A DNA stretch of 64,000 bases, taken from Streptomyces sp. LUP47B. GTDB lineage: Bacteria > Actinomycetota > Actinomycetes > Streptomycetales > Streptomycetaceae. The notes beneath the pieces were generated by a model. The model ran no database searches and was not told the origin of the DNA. It saw only the letters and a program-made list of their open reading frames with translations. The DNA lies in contig NZ_MJAH01000003.1 of assembly GCF_001746295.1 (NCBI RefSeq), positions 492,575 to 556,574 on the forward strand, given 5' to 3'. Both the position numbers and the translations under genes were made by a program. This document shows, in pieces, positions 9,726 to 19,123 of this stretch. The stretch's first letter is position 1. Every line of letters begins with the position of its first letter.

Positions 9726-9854
9726 CGAGGAACCTCCCGAGGGCAGGGGCGAGACAGTGCATTCATTTAAATAATTGTGCCGAGAGTACTTCACTAACCA
9801 CAAAACAGACCCCATGCTGTTCGCCATCTCGACGACGAGCCCAGCGGAGGAACC
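9726..9854. promoter_or_regulatory. Divergent promoter region of the Liv-type transporter
   Basis: A 129-bp region between the leftward permease-ATPase fusion and the rightward binding protein. It contains an AT-rich core with the palindrome ATTTAAAT (about 9764-9771), the natural place for both promoters. The ribosome site AGCGGAGGAACC precedes the binding-protein ATG. Confidence 0.5.
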
Positions 9855-11099
9855 ATGAACCACTCACGCCGACGCAGAACCGCCGCAGCAAGCTGCCTCG
9901 CGGTCGCCGGTGCCCTGCTCGCCGCCGGCTGCGGGGGAGACGCGTCCGGCAGTTCGAAAGAGGAGACCTCCACCCTGAAGGGCACACCGGTCAAGGTGAT
10001 GGTCTGGACGCCGGAGGACACCCAGGGCAGCGCCCAGCCCGGGGTCCGGCTCACCGCCCAGGCCTACGAGAAGTGGATCAACGCCAACGGCGGCATCAAG
10101 GGAGCACCCCTGAAGGTGCTGACCTGCAACGAGAAGAACAACCCCGACGAGGCCGAGAAGTGCGCCCAGCAGGCGGTCTCCGAGAACGTCGCCGCGGTGG
10201 TGGGCTCCTACAGCCTCGCCGGTGATCGCTACATGCCCATCCTGCAGAAGGCCGGCATCCCGTACCTCGGCGGCACCGGAGTCTCGGCGGCCGAGTTCTC
10301 CAACCCGCTGTCGTTCCCGGTCAACGGCGGCACCCCGGTGATCTTCACGGCCCACGGCCGGCAACTGGTGCAGAACGGCTGCAAGAAGATCTCCGGCGTG
10401 CGCTACGACGTGGCCGCCGCCGCCGTCGTCTCGCAGTTCCTCACCGTCGGCGCGGTCTCCGCCGGCGGAGCGGCGCCCAAGGACATCAAGGTGCCGCTCA
10501 CCGCCACCGACCTCGCCCCGCAGGTCGCCGCCGCGACCAAGGGCACCGACTGCGTGAGCGTCATCATGGGCACCGCCTCGGGCCTGTTCGTGAAGTCGTA
10601 CGTGCAGTCAGGCGCCAAGACGAAGCTCGGCAGCGTCGTCGGCAACCTCACCCCGCAGCTCGCCGAGAGCACCGGCGGAGCCGGCGGCCCACTGGAGGGC
10701 GCCGCGATCACCGGCTACTTCCCGCCCACCTCCGACGCCGCCTGGAAGGACTTCCTCGCAGCCACCAAGGGCGACAAGGACATCGACACCACCAACGGCG
10801 CCAACGAGACGACCTGGGTGGCCTTCAAGGTCTTCACCGAGGCCGCCAAGACGCTCCCGACGATCACGGCTAAGGCTCTGGTGCAGGAGCTCGACACCAC
10901 CGCCGGCATCGACACCGGCGGTCTGACCCCGCCGCTGAGCTGGAAGGCGTCCACGGCCCTGCCGATCAAGGGGCTGAACCGCATCCACAACACCACCGCC
11001 ACCGAACTGACCATCCGCGACGGGAAGATCGAGTGGGCCAAGCCCGGATCGACCTTCGTCGACGTCCGCAAGGTCCTGACGGCCCTGCCGTCCAGCTGA
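9855..11099 (+). CDS. ABC transporter substrate-binding lipoprotein (LivK-like)
   Basis: A 414-residue type-1 periplasmic-binding protein. It has an Arg-rich N-terminus, a hydrophobic stretch and a lipobox LLAAGC, so it should be lipid-anchored outside the membrane. The fold signature of the Leu/Ile/Val-binding family follows (GVRLTAQAYEKWINANGGI). It is divergent from the fused permease-ATPase and directly upstream of the LivF-like ATPase, so the three genes together make a complete importer. Ligand not predictable from sequence. Confidence 0.92.
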   Translation: MNHSRRRRTAAASCLAVAGALLAAGCGGDASGSSKEETSTLKGTPVKVMVWTPEDTQGSAQPGVRLTAQAYEKWINANGGIKGAPLKVLTCNEKNNPDEAEKCAQQAVSENVAAVVGSYSLAGDRYMPILQKAGIPYLGGTGVSAAEFSNPLSFPVNGGTPVIFTAHGRQLVQNGCKKISGVRYDVAAAAVVSQFLTVGAVSAGGAAPKDIKVPLTATDLAPQVAAATKGTDCVSVIMGTASGLFVKSYVQSGAKTKLGSVVGNLTPQLAESTGGAGGPLEGAAITGYFPPTSDAAWKDFLAATKGDKDIDTTNGANETTWVAFKVFTEAAKTLPTITAKALVQELDTTAGIDTGGLTPPLSWKASTALPIKGLNRIHNTTATELTIRDGKIEWAKPGSTFVDVRKVLTALPSS

Positions 11100-11110
11100 G
11101 GAGCAGGCCC

Positions 11111-11836
11111 GTGCCGGACACCGACGCACCCCTGATAGAAGCACGCTCCCTGTCCGCCGGGTACGGCAGCCAGCCCGTGGTCCGCGACCTCGACCTCGAG
11201 GTCCGGCCCGGCGAGGTCGTCGCCCTGCTCGGCCCCAACGGGGCGGGCAAGACCACGACCCTCCGGGCGCTCTCCGGCAGCCTCGCCGCCATGGGCGGCG
11301 AGGTGCGCTGGCTGGGCGAGCCCGGCCGGGCACCGCTGCACCGCCGGGCCCGCCAGGGCCTGGCGTACGTCGGTGAGCGGGCGGTCTTCACCCGGCTAGA
11401 CACCGCGGACAACCTGCGGGTCGGCCGGGTGAGGTCCCAGCAGGCGCTGGAACTCTTCCCCGAGCTCGAAAAGCGTCTCAGAACCGGCGCGGGCATGCTG
11501 TCCGGCGGGGAGCAGCAGATGCTGTCGCTGGCCCGCGCCCTGTGCCGCGCGCCCAAGCTGCTCCTCGCGGACGAACTCTCCCTAGGTCTTGCCCCCTTGG
11601 TGGTCGACCGCCTCCTGCGCGCGGTGCGCGAGGCGGCCGACCGCGGCCTCGGCGCACTGCTGGTCGAACAGCACGTGCGCAAGGTGCTGGACATCGCCGA
11701 CCGCGTGTACGTCCTGCACCGCGGCCGCGTCACCATGACCGGCACCCCGAAGGAACTGCGCGGACACCTGGACGCGATCGAGTCCTCGTACCTCGCGCAG
11801 ACCACAGCGGAAAAGACAACGTACGCAACTGATTGA
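11111..11836 (+). CDS. Branched-chain-type ABC transporter ATPase (LivF-like)
   Basis: A 241-residue ATPase with Walker A GPNGAGKTT, signature LSGGEQQ and Walker B LLLADELSLGL, then the H-loop LVEQH. I choose the GTG at 11111, twelve bases after the binding-protein stop and behind GAGGAG; the frame is open further upstream but that overlaps the end of the binding-protein gene. It should form the ATPase heterodimer with the LivG domain of the three-domain fusion. Walker B has Ala-Asp-Glu where Asp-Glu-Pro is usual. Confidence 0.9.
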   Translation: MPDTDAPLIEARSLSAGYGSQPVVRDLDLEVRPGEVVALLGPNGAGKTTTLRALSGSLAAMGGEVRWLGEPGRAPLHRRARQGLAYVGERAVFTRLDTADNLRVGRVRSQQALELFPELEKRLRTGAGMLSGGEQQMLSLARALCRAPKLLLADELSLGLAPLVVDRLLRAVREAADRGLGALLVEQHVRKVLDIADRVYVLHRGRVTMTGTPKELRGHLDAIESSYLAQTTAEKTTYATD

Positions 11837-11846
11837 GGTGAACGCT

Positions 11847-13187
11847 GTGCCAGGCGCACGCGAGCAGATCCGATCACTCGTCCTCTCCGGCGACACCTTC
11901 GACCAACCCGCCGGCGAACTGGGCGCGTTGCAGCTGGAGGCCGCCCGGGAGACCTTCACCGCCCACCGGGAGCGCGTTCCGCTGCTGCGCACCCGGGCGG
12001 ACGAGACCGGCGTGGACGAGGTCACGAGCCTTGACGACCTCGTACCGCTGCTGTTCTCGCACACCAGCTACAAGTCGTACCCCGTCTCCCTCATCACCGC
12101 GGGCCGCTGGGACCAGCTCCTGCGCTGGTACACCACCGTGTCCGCGGTCGAACCGGGCGACGTCGACATGGACGGCGTCCGCGACATCGACGAGTGGACC
12201 GACCGCATCACCGCGGCCGGCCACCGCCCGTACATCACCAGCGGCACCTCCGGGAAGGTCTCCTTCCTCAACTGCGATGCCGGTGACCTGAGTTTCCTGC
12301 ACGACATCCTGGAGAACCTCACCTGCTGGCCCGACCCCCTGCCGCCGAAACCCACCCGCCGCGGCTATCTGCTCGCCCCCGCGAGCGGCCCGATGCGGTC
12401 CATCGACGGCTTCCGCTGGCACGCCGACGTCTTCGCCCAACCCGGCGAGACCCGGCTGCTCACCGACGACCAGATGCGGGTGTCCGAGCTGATGAGCAGC
12501 GCGCTGCTGCGCCGCCGGATCGCGGAGGGCACCGCCACCCCGCAGGAGATCAGCTCCTTCGAGGCCGCCTCCGAGTCCCGCGAGGGGGAACTCGGCGCGG
12601 CCATGACCGCGATCGTCGACGACATCGCCGCACACCGCGACGAACCGCTGCTGATCGCCGGCATGAACAACCAGCAGTTCACCCTCATCCAGGCCCTGCG
12701 CGCCCGCGGCGTGCCCGACGGCAGCCTGCACCCGGACACACTGGTGCTCAGCGGTGGCGGCAACAAGGGCCGCGCCCTGCCCGACGACTACCAGCAGCAG
12801 CTCACCGCCTTCTACGACGGGGTACGCCGCGTCCGCAGCTACGGCATGACCGAGCTGCAGGGCTCCTGCCTCGCCTGCGAGGAGGGCAACTACCACGTGC
12901 CGCCCTGGGTGATCCCGCTGGTGCTCGACGAGCCGGGCGAGAGGCTCCTCAACCCCGAACACGGTGTCGTGGAGGGACGGTTCGCCTTCCTCGACGTCTC
13001 CCTGGAGGGCCGCTGGGGCGGGCTGATCAGCGGCGACCGGGTCTTCGTGGACTTCTCGCCGTGCGCCTGCGGCCGCACGGGACCGACGGTCCTGCCGGAC
13101 ATCCGGCGCTACGGCGACCTCGGCGGCGACGACAAGATCACCTGCGCCGCGACACTCGACTCCTATGTGCGGGGGATGATCCACTGA
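11847..13187 (+). CDS. LuxE-like acyl-protein synthetase / adenylating enzyme
   Basis: A 446-residue member of the LuxE/PaaK branch of the adenylate-forming superfamily. The phosphate-binding loop ITSGTSGKVSF lies near residue 130 and the YGMTELQG motif near 330, followed by CLACEEGNYHVPPW, which resembles the LuxE C-terminal region. In luminous bacteria LuxE activates a fatty acid as acyl-AMP and passes it to the LuxC reductase. I start at GTG 11847 (GAGGTG 6 nt upstream) rather than at GTG 11838. The stop overlaps the LuxC-like start by one base, which fits a stoichiometric pair. Confidence 0.78.
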   Translation: MPGAREQIRSLVLSGDTFDQPAGELGALQLEAARETFTAHRERVPLLRTRADETGVDEVTSLDDLVPLLFSHTSYKSYPVSLITAGRWDQLLRWYTTVSAVEPGDVDMDGVRDIDEWTDRITAAGHRPYITSGTSGKVSFLNCDAGDLSFLHDILENLTCWPDPLPPKPTRRGYLLAPASGPMRSIDGFRWHADVFAQPGETRLLTDDQMRVSELMSSALLRRRIAEGTATPQEISSFEAASESREGELGAAMTAIVDDIAAHRDEPLLIAGMNNQQFTLIQALRARGVPDGSLHPDTLVLSGGGNKGRALPDDYQQQLTAFYDGVRRVRSYGMTELQGSCLACEEGNYHVPPWVIPLVLDEPGERLLNPEHGVVEGRFAFLDVSLEGRWGGLISGDRVFVDFSPCACGRTGPTVLPDIRRYGDLGGDDKITCAATLDSYVRGMIH

Positions 13188-14575
13188 TGAGCGGCACGAC
13201 ACTCGACGGCACCACGGCCGCATCCGTGGCCGTCGTCCACGTGATCCGGGGCGAGGTCGACGACAGTGCCCCGGTCGATCTCGGCCGGTTCACCGCACCG
13301 GCCCTCGACCTGGACCGCCTCGTGTGGCCCCGCACCGAACCGGGCCCCGCCTTCCACGTGCCCGTGGCCGAGATCATCGACCTGCTGGTGGAGACCGGCG
13401 AGGCCCTCAAGGCGGACCGCGCGGGCCTGCTCGCCGAAGCCCTGGAGCGGATGATCCCGGTCAGCCCGCTGCCCGCGGAGGTGCTGGAGCGCGCCTACGC
13501 CGTGCTGTGGCGCAGCTTCCAACGCCCCGGCCTGTACGCCCAGATCGACCACGAACTCGGCGGTGCGGACGTCCTCGACGGCTGGCGTGAGGTACGCCTG
13601 CCCGACGACCGGATCGCGGCCACCCGCGCGTTCCCGCCCCGCCTGGTGCACATCATCGCTGGCAACGCACCCGGAGTCGCGGCGATGTCCGTCGTGCGCG
13701 GCGCCCTCACCAAGGGCGTCAACCTCCTGAAACTGCCCTCGAACGACCTGTTCACCGCGACCGCGATCCTGCGCACCATGGCCGCGGTCGCCCCCGGGCA
13801 CCCGGTGGTGCGGTCGTTCTCCGCGGTGTACTGGCGCGGCGGCGACGAGACGGTGGAGAGCGTGCTGTTCCGCCCGCAGTTCTTCGACAAGCTGGTCGCC
13901 TGGGGCGGCGAGGCCACCATCCGCAGCGCGGTGAAGTACGTCGGCCCGGGCTTCGAGCTCGTCTCCTTCGACCCCAAGACCTCCATCTCGATGATCGGCC
14001 GCGAGGCCTTCGCGTCCGAGGAGAGCCTGGCCCGGGCGGCCGACGCGGGCGCCGCCGACGCCACCTTCTTCAACCAGCAGGCCTGTGTGGCCAGCCGCTT
14101 CCAGTTCGTCGAGGGATCCTGGGACGACGCCGACCGCTACGCCGCCCTGCTGTGCGAACGCCTGGGCGTGGCAAGGGAGTTCAGCTCGGCCGGCGGCCCC
14201 CGTGTCGCCGGGGAGCTCCGCGAGGAGATCGACGTCCTGCGCTCCATGGATCCCGAGTACCGGGTGTGGGGCGGCTACGACGGCCGGGGCCTGGTCATCC
14301 GCTCGCCGGAACCGGTGGACTTCCACCCCGACGGGAAGATCGTCGACGTCGTCCCGGTCGGCGCACTGTCCGAGGCGGTCGCCCATGCCGGGGTCGCCAC
14401 CCAGACGGTCGGCGTGTACCCCGACACCCGCAAGGCGGAACTGCGCGACGCCCTCGCCTGCGCCGGCGTGCAACGCGTGGTCTCCCTCGGCAGGGCGGGC
14501 GGCATGCCGCCGGGCCTCTCCCACGACGGCTTCTACCCGCTGCAACGGCTCATGCGGTGGGTGAACGACGAGTGA
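13187..14575 (+). CDS. LuxC-like acyl-CoA / acyl-protein reductase
   Basis: A 462-residue LuxC-type reductase of the aldehyde dehydrogenase superfamily, with the probable acyl-accepting C300 in [11 protein letters not shown]. LuxC takes an acyl group from the LuxE partner or from acyl-CoA and reduces it with NADPH to the aldehyde. No luciferase (LuxA/B) or transferase (LuxD) gene is in the window, so light emission is not implied. It closes the acid catabolism block. The last codons and stop are copied in a 75-bp tandem duplication just downstream. Confidence 0.8.
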   Translation: MSGTTLDGTTAASVAVVHVIRGEVDDSAPVDLGRFTAPALDLDRLVWPRTEPGPAFHVPVAEIIDLLVETGEALKADRAGLLAEALERMIPVSPLPAEVLERAYAVLWRSFQRPGLYAQIDHELGGADVLDGWREVRLPDDRIAATRAFPPRLVHIIAGNAPGVAAMSVVRGALTKGVNLLKLPSNDLFTATAILRTMAAVAPGHPVVRSFSAVYWRGGDETVESVLFRPQFFDKLVAWGGEATIRSAVKYVGPGFELVSFDPKTSISMIGREAFASEESLARAADAGAADATFFNQQACVASRFQFVEGSWDDADRYAALLCERLGVAREFSSAGGPRVAGELREEIDVLRSMDPEYRVWGGYDGRGLVIRSPEPVDFHPDGKIVDVVPVGALSEAVAHAGVATQTVGVYPDTRKAELRDALACAGVQRVVSLGRAGGMPPGLSHDGFYPLQRLMRWVNDE

Positions 14576-14693
14576 CGGCTTCCGCCGCGGCGAGCCCGGC
14601 GCCCCGCGCCACGCCCGGAACGGCTCATGCGGTGGGTCAACGACGAGTGACGGCTTCCACCACGGCGAACCCGGCGCCCCGGGCCACGCCCGG
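14544..14693 (+). repeat. Two-copy 75-bp tandem duplication at the end of the LuxC-like gene
   Basis: Unit 1 (14544-14618) starts with the last ten codons of the reductase, includes its TGA and continues 42 bp downstream. Unit 2 (14619-14693) repeats it with a few substitutions and carries the same [13 protein letters not shown] reading. The unit is exactly 25 codons. The region after it, to about 14920, has no recognisable gene. Confidence 0.9.
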
Positions 14694-14924
14694 ACCGGGA
14701 GACCGGCCGGCCGGAAGACCGCGGACACCGGCGCTGGTCCGACCTCGCGCGGGACGAAGAGCTCCGGGCGACGGCGGGGCGGGCGCCGGTGGGCGTCGAT
14801 CCGGTGGCGGGGACGCCCCCAGCGCTCACACCGGCGATCCACCTCGGTAGCGGGCCGTCTGTCCGGCGACCCACCGCCGGGCCGACGCCATAGCGCCGTC
14901 GCGGCGCGCCTCGGTCGCGGCAAC

Positions 14925-15607
14925 GTCGTCATCAGGAACGGTCCCGACTACATCCAGGCCGCCGCCGACGCGTTGCTGCTGCGCCTCGGCACCGACAGCA
15001 TCGACCTGTACTACCTCCACCGGGTCAACTCCGAGGCCCCGCTGGAGGAGTCGGTCGGCGCCATGGCGGAGCTTGTCGCCGAGGGCAAGGTCCGCCACCT
15101 GGGCCTCTCCGAGGTCAGCGGCGAGCAACTGCGGACGGCGCACGCGGTTCACCCGGTCGCGGCGGTGCAGAGCGAGTACTCGTTGTGGACGCGTGAGCCG
15201 GAGACCCTTGTCGCCGGTGCGGTCGCAGAACTGGGTGGAGCTTGGTGGCCTACTCTCCGCTGGGACGCGGCTTCTTGACCGGAACGCTCGACGCGGGCGC
15301 GCCGGCGGCGAACGACGGACGTCGCCGGCTCCCCAGGTTCACGGTGGAAGCCGCCGCCGCAAATCAGGCCATCGCCGACACGGTGAAGGAGATCACCGAG
15401 GCCAGAGGCGCCCACGCGGGACAGGTCGCCCTCGCCTGGGTCGCCGCTCGGAGCGGGCGACTCGGCATCCCGGTGGCCCCCGTCCCCGGCACCAAGCGAG
15501 TGAAGTGGCTGGAGCAGAACGTCGCGGCTCTCGACGTCGAGTTGAGCGCCGATGACCTCGCGGCCCTGGACGCCGTGGCCGCCAAGGTGGTCGGCGCACG
15601 GTACTGA
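14925..15607 (+). pseudogene. Aldo/keto reductase remnant, 5'-truncated and frameshifted
   Basis: The reading [18 protein letters not shown] and [17 protein letters not shown] is the middle of an aldo/keto reductase, continuing to [10 protein letters not shown]. Around 15235-15245 the frame changes and the homology resumes as [13 protein letters not shown] through to the natural C-terminus VVGARY. About the first 90 residues, including the catalytic Asp/Tyr region, are absent. It cannot make an active barrel. It is a relic between the acid catabolism block and the sugar locus. Confidence 0.85.
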
Positions 15608-15720
15608 GGCAGAGCGGTCTCACCGAACAGGGCACAGCAGTCACCGGGGGTACTCGAGCCCGCCCCGCAGACCGCATCGAGCGCCACCTCGCCGAGTGGA
15701 CCGCCGCCCGCACAGCGGGC

Positions 15721-16770
15721 TCAGTGCGGTGGACGGCGTCCGCTGCTCTCCCGCACCACCAGTTCCGTCGCCACCTCCACCCGAGTCGTCTCCGGCTGCT
15801 CCCCGGACAGCAGCCGGAGCACCATCCGGGCCGCCAGCGCCGTCATGTCGGCCAGGGGAGTGCGGACCGTCGTCAGGCGTGGGGTCACCCAGTCCGCGAA
15901 CGGCAGATCGTCGAAGCCGACCACGCTGACGTCGGCCGGGATGCGCAGGCCCAGTTCGGCGGCGGCCCGGTAGGTGCCCAGCGCCTGGTGGTCGCTGCCG
16001 GCGAAGATCGCTGTCGGACGGTCGGGCAACGCCAGGAGTTCCAGGGCGTGTTGGTGCGCGAGGTTGTGGGTGAAGTCGCCGTAGCGCACCAGCCCGGCGT
16101 CGAAGGGGAGACCCGCCTCGGCCAGCGCCGAGCGATAGCCGTCGACCCGTGCCCGGGAGGTGAGCCGGCGCTCCGGGCCGCTGATGATCGCGATGCGCCG
16201 GTGTCCCAGCTCGATGAGGTGACGGGTCGCGGCCAGTCCGCCGGGCCAGTTGGTCGCGCCCACCCACGGCGTGCCCGGCGCAGGCTCGTCGATCGGCATG
16301 ACCAGGGCGAAGGGGATGCCGAGCCGGCTCAGCTCCTCGTGCTGCTCCGGTGTCAGTTCGGGCACCACGAGAATCGCTCCGCGCGTGGAGCGGGTGGCCA
16401 GCGAGTCCAGCCAGTGACGGGCGCGTTTGGTCCGGCCGTGGGTGGAGGAGACGACCAGCCCCATGCCCGCGTCGTGCAGGACGTCCTCCGCGCCCCGGAT
16501 CAACTCGACCGCCCAGGGACTGTCGAGTTCGTTGATGACGAAGTCGATCAGCCCTCCGGGCGGGGCCGCGGTGGCTGCCGGGCGGTGTTTCGCCAGATAG
16601 CCGTGCTGCCCGAGCAGGCGCTGCACCTTGGCTCGCGTCTCGGCCGATACATCGGATCTGTCGTGCAGCACCTTGGAGACCGTGGACACCGAAACGCCTG
16701 CCTGATCGGCGATTTCGGCCAGGGTGCGCCGTCTCGCCTCACCGGATCCTGTCCGAACCGTTGACGTCAT
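15721..16770 (-). CDS. LacI-family transcriptional regulator
   Basis: A 349-residue regulator. The N-terminal LacI helix-turn-helix (LAEIADQAGVSVSTVSKVLH, residues ~17-36) and hinge helix are followed by a periplasmic-binding-like effector domain (VVGFDDLPFADWVTPRLTTV near 270-290). It is divergent from a sugar ABC importer operon and should repress it until a sugar or oligosaccharide binds. A palindromic site lies in the intergenic region 30-55 bp from its start. Confidence 0.93.
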   Translation of the reverse strand: MTSTVRTGSGEARRRTLAEIADQAGVSVSTVSKVLHDRSDVSAETRAKVQRLLGQHGYLAKHRPAATAAPPGGLIDFVINELDSPWAVELIRGAEDVLHDAGMGLVVSSTHGRTKRARHWLDSLATRSTRGAILVVPELTPEQHEELSRLGIPFALVMPIDEPAPGTPWVGATNWPGGLAATRHLIELGHRRIAIISGPERRLTSRARVDGYRSALAEAGLPFDAGLVRYGDFTHNLAHQHALELLALPDRPTAIFAGSDHQALGTYRAAAELGLRIPADVSVVGFDDLPFADWVTPRLTTVRTPLADMTALAARMVLRLLSGEQPETTRVEVATELVVRESSGRRPPH

Positions 16771-16801
16771 CGGATGAATCTCCTACGTTGCCGGGCGATC
16801 G

Positions 16802-16823
16802 AGTTTTGCGAAAACTATCGCAA
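16802..16823. promoter_or_regulatory. Probable LacI-family operator
   Basis: Two overlapping symmetries: AGTTTT-GCG-AAAACT (16802-16816) and TTGCGA-N6-TCGCAA (16806-16823). It lies between the divergent LacI gene and the sugar-binding protein gene, where an autoregulated operator is expected. Confidence 0.6.
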
Positions 16824-16867
16824 TCCTTGCTCCCGACGTAAGACTCCTGGCGAAAAGGCGGTCCCTC

Positions 16868-18175
16868 ATGAAGAGATGGCGCACGGCTTCCGCGGTCGCG
16901 GCCGCGGCCCTGGCTCTGGTCCTCTCCGGCTGCGGAGGAACCGGTGGCGGTGCCGGCGGCGGTTCGGGCGGCGGCAAGGGCGAGTTGCTGGTCTGGGTGG
17001 ACAACACCCGGATGCCCGCGGCCCAGCAGTACAAGAAGGCCCACCCCGACCTGAAGATGCGCATCGTCACCATCCCGCCCGACGCCGGCTACGTCCCCAC
17101 CAAGATCTCGCTCGCCAACCGCACCAAGAGCGGCTGGCCCGACGTCGTCTTCCTGGCCAACCCGGCCGAGGCGGCGACCCTCGCGAGCGAGAAGTTCGGC
17201 TACGCGGCTCCGCTCGACGACCTCGTCCCCAAGTCCGTCCGCGACGGCTTCACCCCCGGCGCCCTCGACACCTGCACCTTCGGCGGCAAGACGTACTGCC
17301 TGCGCAACGACATCGCGCCCACCGTCCTGTGGTACGACGCGACGCTGATGAAGCGATACGGCTACGAAGTCCCCCACACCTGGGCCGAGTACCAGCAGAC
17401 CGGTCTGAAGGCGGCCCGGGAACACCCGGGCACCATCGTCGGAGCCGTCAACGGCAAGTACGGCGCCGGTATCTACTTCGGCAGCAGCGGCTGCGCCACC
17501 CGCGACACGCTGAGCCTCACCGAGGTCCACATCGACCTGGGCCAGGCGAACTGCACCCGGGTCGCGGATCTGCTCCAGCCGCTCGCCCGCGAGAAGGCCG
17601 TCACCACCGTCGTGCCCATCGACCCGGGCTTCGCCAAGTTCGGCAAGGGCGACAAGATCCTGATGCTGCCGGCCCCGGCCTGGTTCGGCGACTTCATGTT
17701 CGCGCCCGCCTTCAAGGTGCCCAAGGGCCGGATTGCCGCGGCCCCCATGCCCACCTGGCCCGGCGAGGACAAGCCCTACGCCGGACAGGTCGGTGGCGGC
17801 GCCTTCCTGGTCTCCTCGCACGCCGGCGAGCGCGCCAAGGAGGCCGCGGATCTGGTGCGCTGGATGACCACCGACGTCAGCCTCCAGGCGAAGCAGCCCA
17901 CCTACCCCGCCTTCACGGCAGCCGCGACGAAGTGGGGCGAGGCCAAGTCGAAGGACCCGTACTACGCCTTCGACCCGATGCCCGCCCTCACCGCGGCCGC
18001 GAACGCACTGCGTCCCGGCTTCGGCGCGGTCCGCTTCGAGGCCGACTGGCAGAGCAGCTTCAACGACACGCTCGTCAAGGCGATCGACTCGGACGGCAAC
18101 CTCCGCAGCGCGCTGACGAGTTGGCAGGGCAAGCTGGAGGCGGCGGCCAAGACCACCGGGTACTCGGTCGGATGA
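16868..18175 (+). CDS. Sugar ABC transporter substrate-binding lipoprotein
   Basis: A 435-residue extracellular solute-binding protein of the carbohydrate (family 1) type. It has a short basic N-terminus, a hydrophobic core and the lipobox LVLSGC, then a Gly/Ser-rich linker (residues ~22-37) that tethers the domain to the membrane. The mature part shows ELLVWVDNTRMPAAQQY and PDVVFLANPAEA, typical of CUT1 binding proteins. Two permeases follow with overlapping starts. No importer ATPase is in the operon, so it presumably uses a shared MsiK-type ATPase as other Streptomyces sugar importers do. Confidence 0.92.
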   Translation: MKRWRTASAVAAAALALVLSGCGGTGGGAGGGSGGGKGELLVWVDNTRMPAAQQYKKAHPDLKMRIVTIPPDAGYVPTKISLANRTKSGWPDVVFLANPAEAATLASEKFGYAAPLDDLVPKSVRDGFTPGALDTCTFGGKTYCLRNDIAPTVLWYDATLMKRYGYEVPHTWAEYQQTGLKAAREHPGTIVGAVNGKYGAGIYFGSSGCATRDTLSLTEVHIDLGQANCTRVADLLQPLAREKAVTTVVPIDPGFAKFGKGDKILMLPAPAWFGDFMFAPAFKVPKGRIAAAPMPTWPGEDKPYAGQVGGGAFLVSSHAGERAKEAADLVRWMTTDVSLQAKQPTYPAFTAAATKWGEAKSKDPYYAFDPMPALTAAANALRPGFGAVRFEADWQSSFNDTLVKAIDSDGNLRSALTSWQGKLEAAAKTTGYSVG

Positions 18176-19116
18176 AAACGCTCACCACACCCCGCCCGTC
18201 CGCCGCCGCGGCCCCGGCGTCGGTGACACCCCGCCGCCGGCGCCGCCCCTCCCGCCGAGCCGCCGTATGGATCCTCGTCGGCCCGTACACCGCGTTCCTC
18301 GTGGTGTTCGGGCTCGCGCCCGCCGGATACGCCCTGTGGACCTCGTTCGTCGACAACGGCTCCTTCACCGGCGGGCGCGACTGGGTGACCGTGTTCGAGG
18401 ACTACCGGCTCGGCGACGCGGCCGCCAACGTGGCGACGTATCTGCTGCTCTGGCTGCCGATCCTGCTGTTGACCGTCCTGTCCCTCGCCTTCACCCTGCA
18501 CGCCCGCCCCGGCCGTACGACGAGTGCGCTCCAACTCGTCTACTACCTGCCCGGCGCGGTCACCGGCTCGGCAGCCGCACTGCTGTGGCTGTTCATGGTC
18601 AGCCCGGACAGCAGCCCGTTCTCACCCCTGCTCAAACTGATGGACGTCCACAGCGCCACGGAAGCGCTGTCCGGCGGCAGCGTCATCGCCGTCCTCACCG
18701 TGATGGGCGTCGCGGTGCACGCGGGCGGCTGGATCGTGGTCCTGTACGGGGCGCTCAACGCGCTCCCCAAGGATGTCCTGGAGGCCGCGCAGGTCGACGG
18801 CGCCTCGGCCTGGCGGACCATGTGGCACATCAAGCTGCCGATGGTCCGCACGTACGTCGCCTTCGTGCTGATCTCCAGTTTCGCCTCCGGCAGCCAGGTG
18901 TTCGTCGAGCCGACCGTGCTGTCCACCGGCGCCCCCGGCCAGATCAGCCCCACCTGGTCCCTCAACCAGCTCGCCTACACCTACGCCACCCAGGACGGCG
19001 ACTTCGGCAAGGCGGCCGCACTGTCCCTGGCCATGCTCGCGGTCGGAGTACTCGCCGCCTGGATCGTGATCACCCGCACCCGTATGTACGCCACCGACTC
19101 CTCCGACTCCCGGTGA
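18172..19116 (+). CDS. Sugar ABC transporter permease (MalF/UgpA-like)
   Basis: A 314-residue CUT1 permease with a proline/arginine-rich cytoplasmic N-tail and about six membrane segments. The EAA loop reads EAAQVDGASAWRTMWHIKLP. The ATG overlaps the binding-protein stop (ATGA), so the genes are translationally coupled. It should pair with the next permease to form the membrane channel. Confidence 0.93.
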   Translation: MKTLTTPRPSAAAAPASVTPRRRRRPSRRAAVWILVGPYTAFLVVFGLAPAGYALWTSFVDNGSFTGGRDWVTVFEDYRLGDAAANVATYLLLWLPILLLTVLSLAFTLHARPGRTTSALQLVYYLPGAVTGSAAALLWLFMVSPDSSPFSPLLKLMDVHSATEALSGGSVIAVLTVMGVAVHAGGWIVVLYGALNALPKDVLEAAQVDGASAWRTMWHIKLPMVRTYVAFVLISSFASGSQVFVEPTVLSTGAPGQISPTWSLNQLAYTYATQDGDFGKAAALSLAMLAVGVLAAWIVITRTRMYATDSSDSR

Positions 19117-19123
19117 GTGAGTG

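Noticed and set aside
11847..14575. A complete bioluminescence (lux) operon
   Set aside because: Only LuxE-like and LuxC-like genes are present; no luciferase subunits or transferase gene can be found around them.
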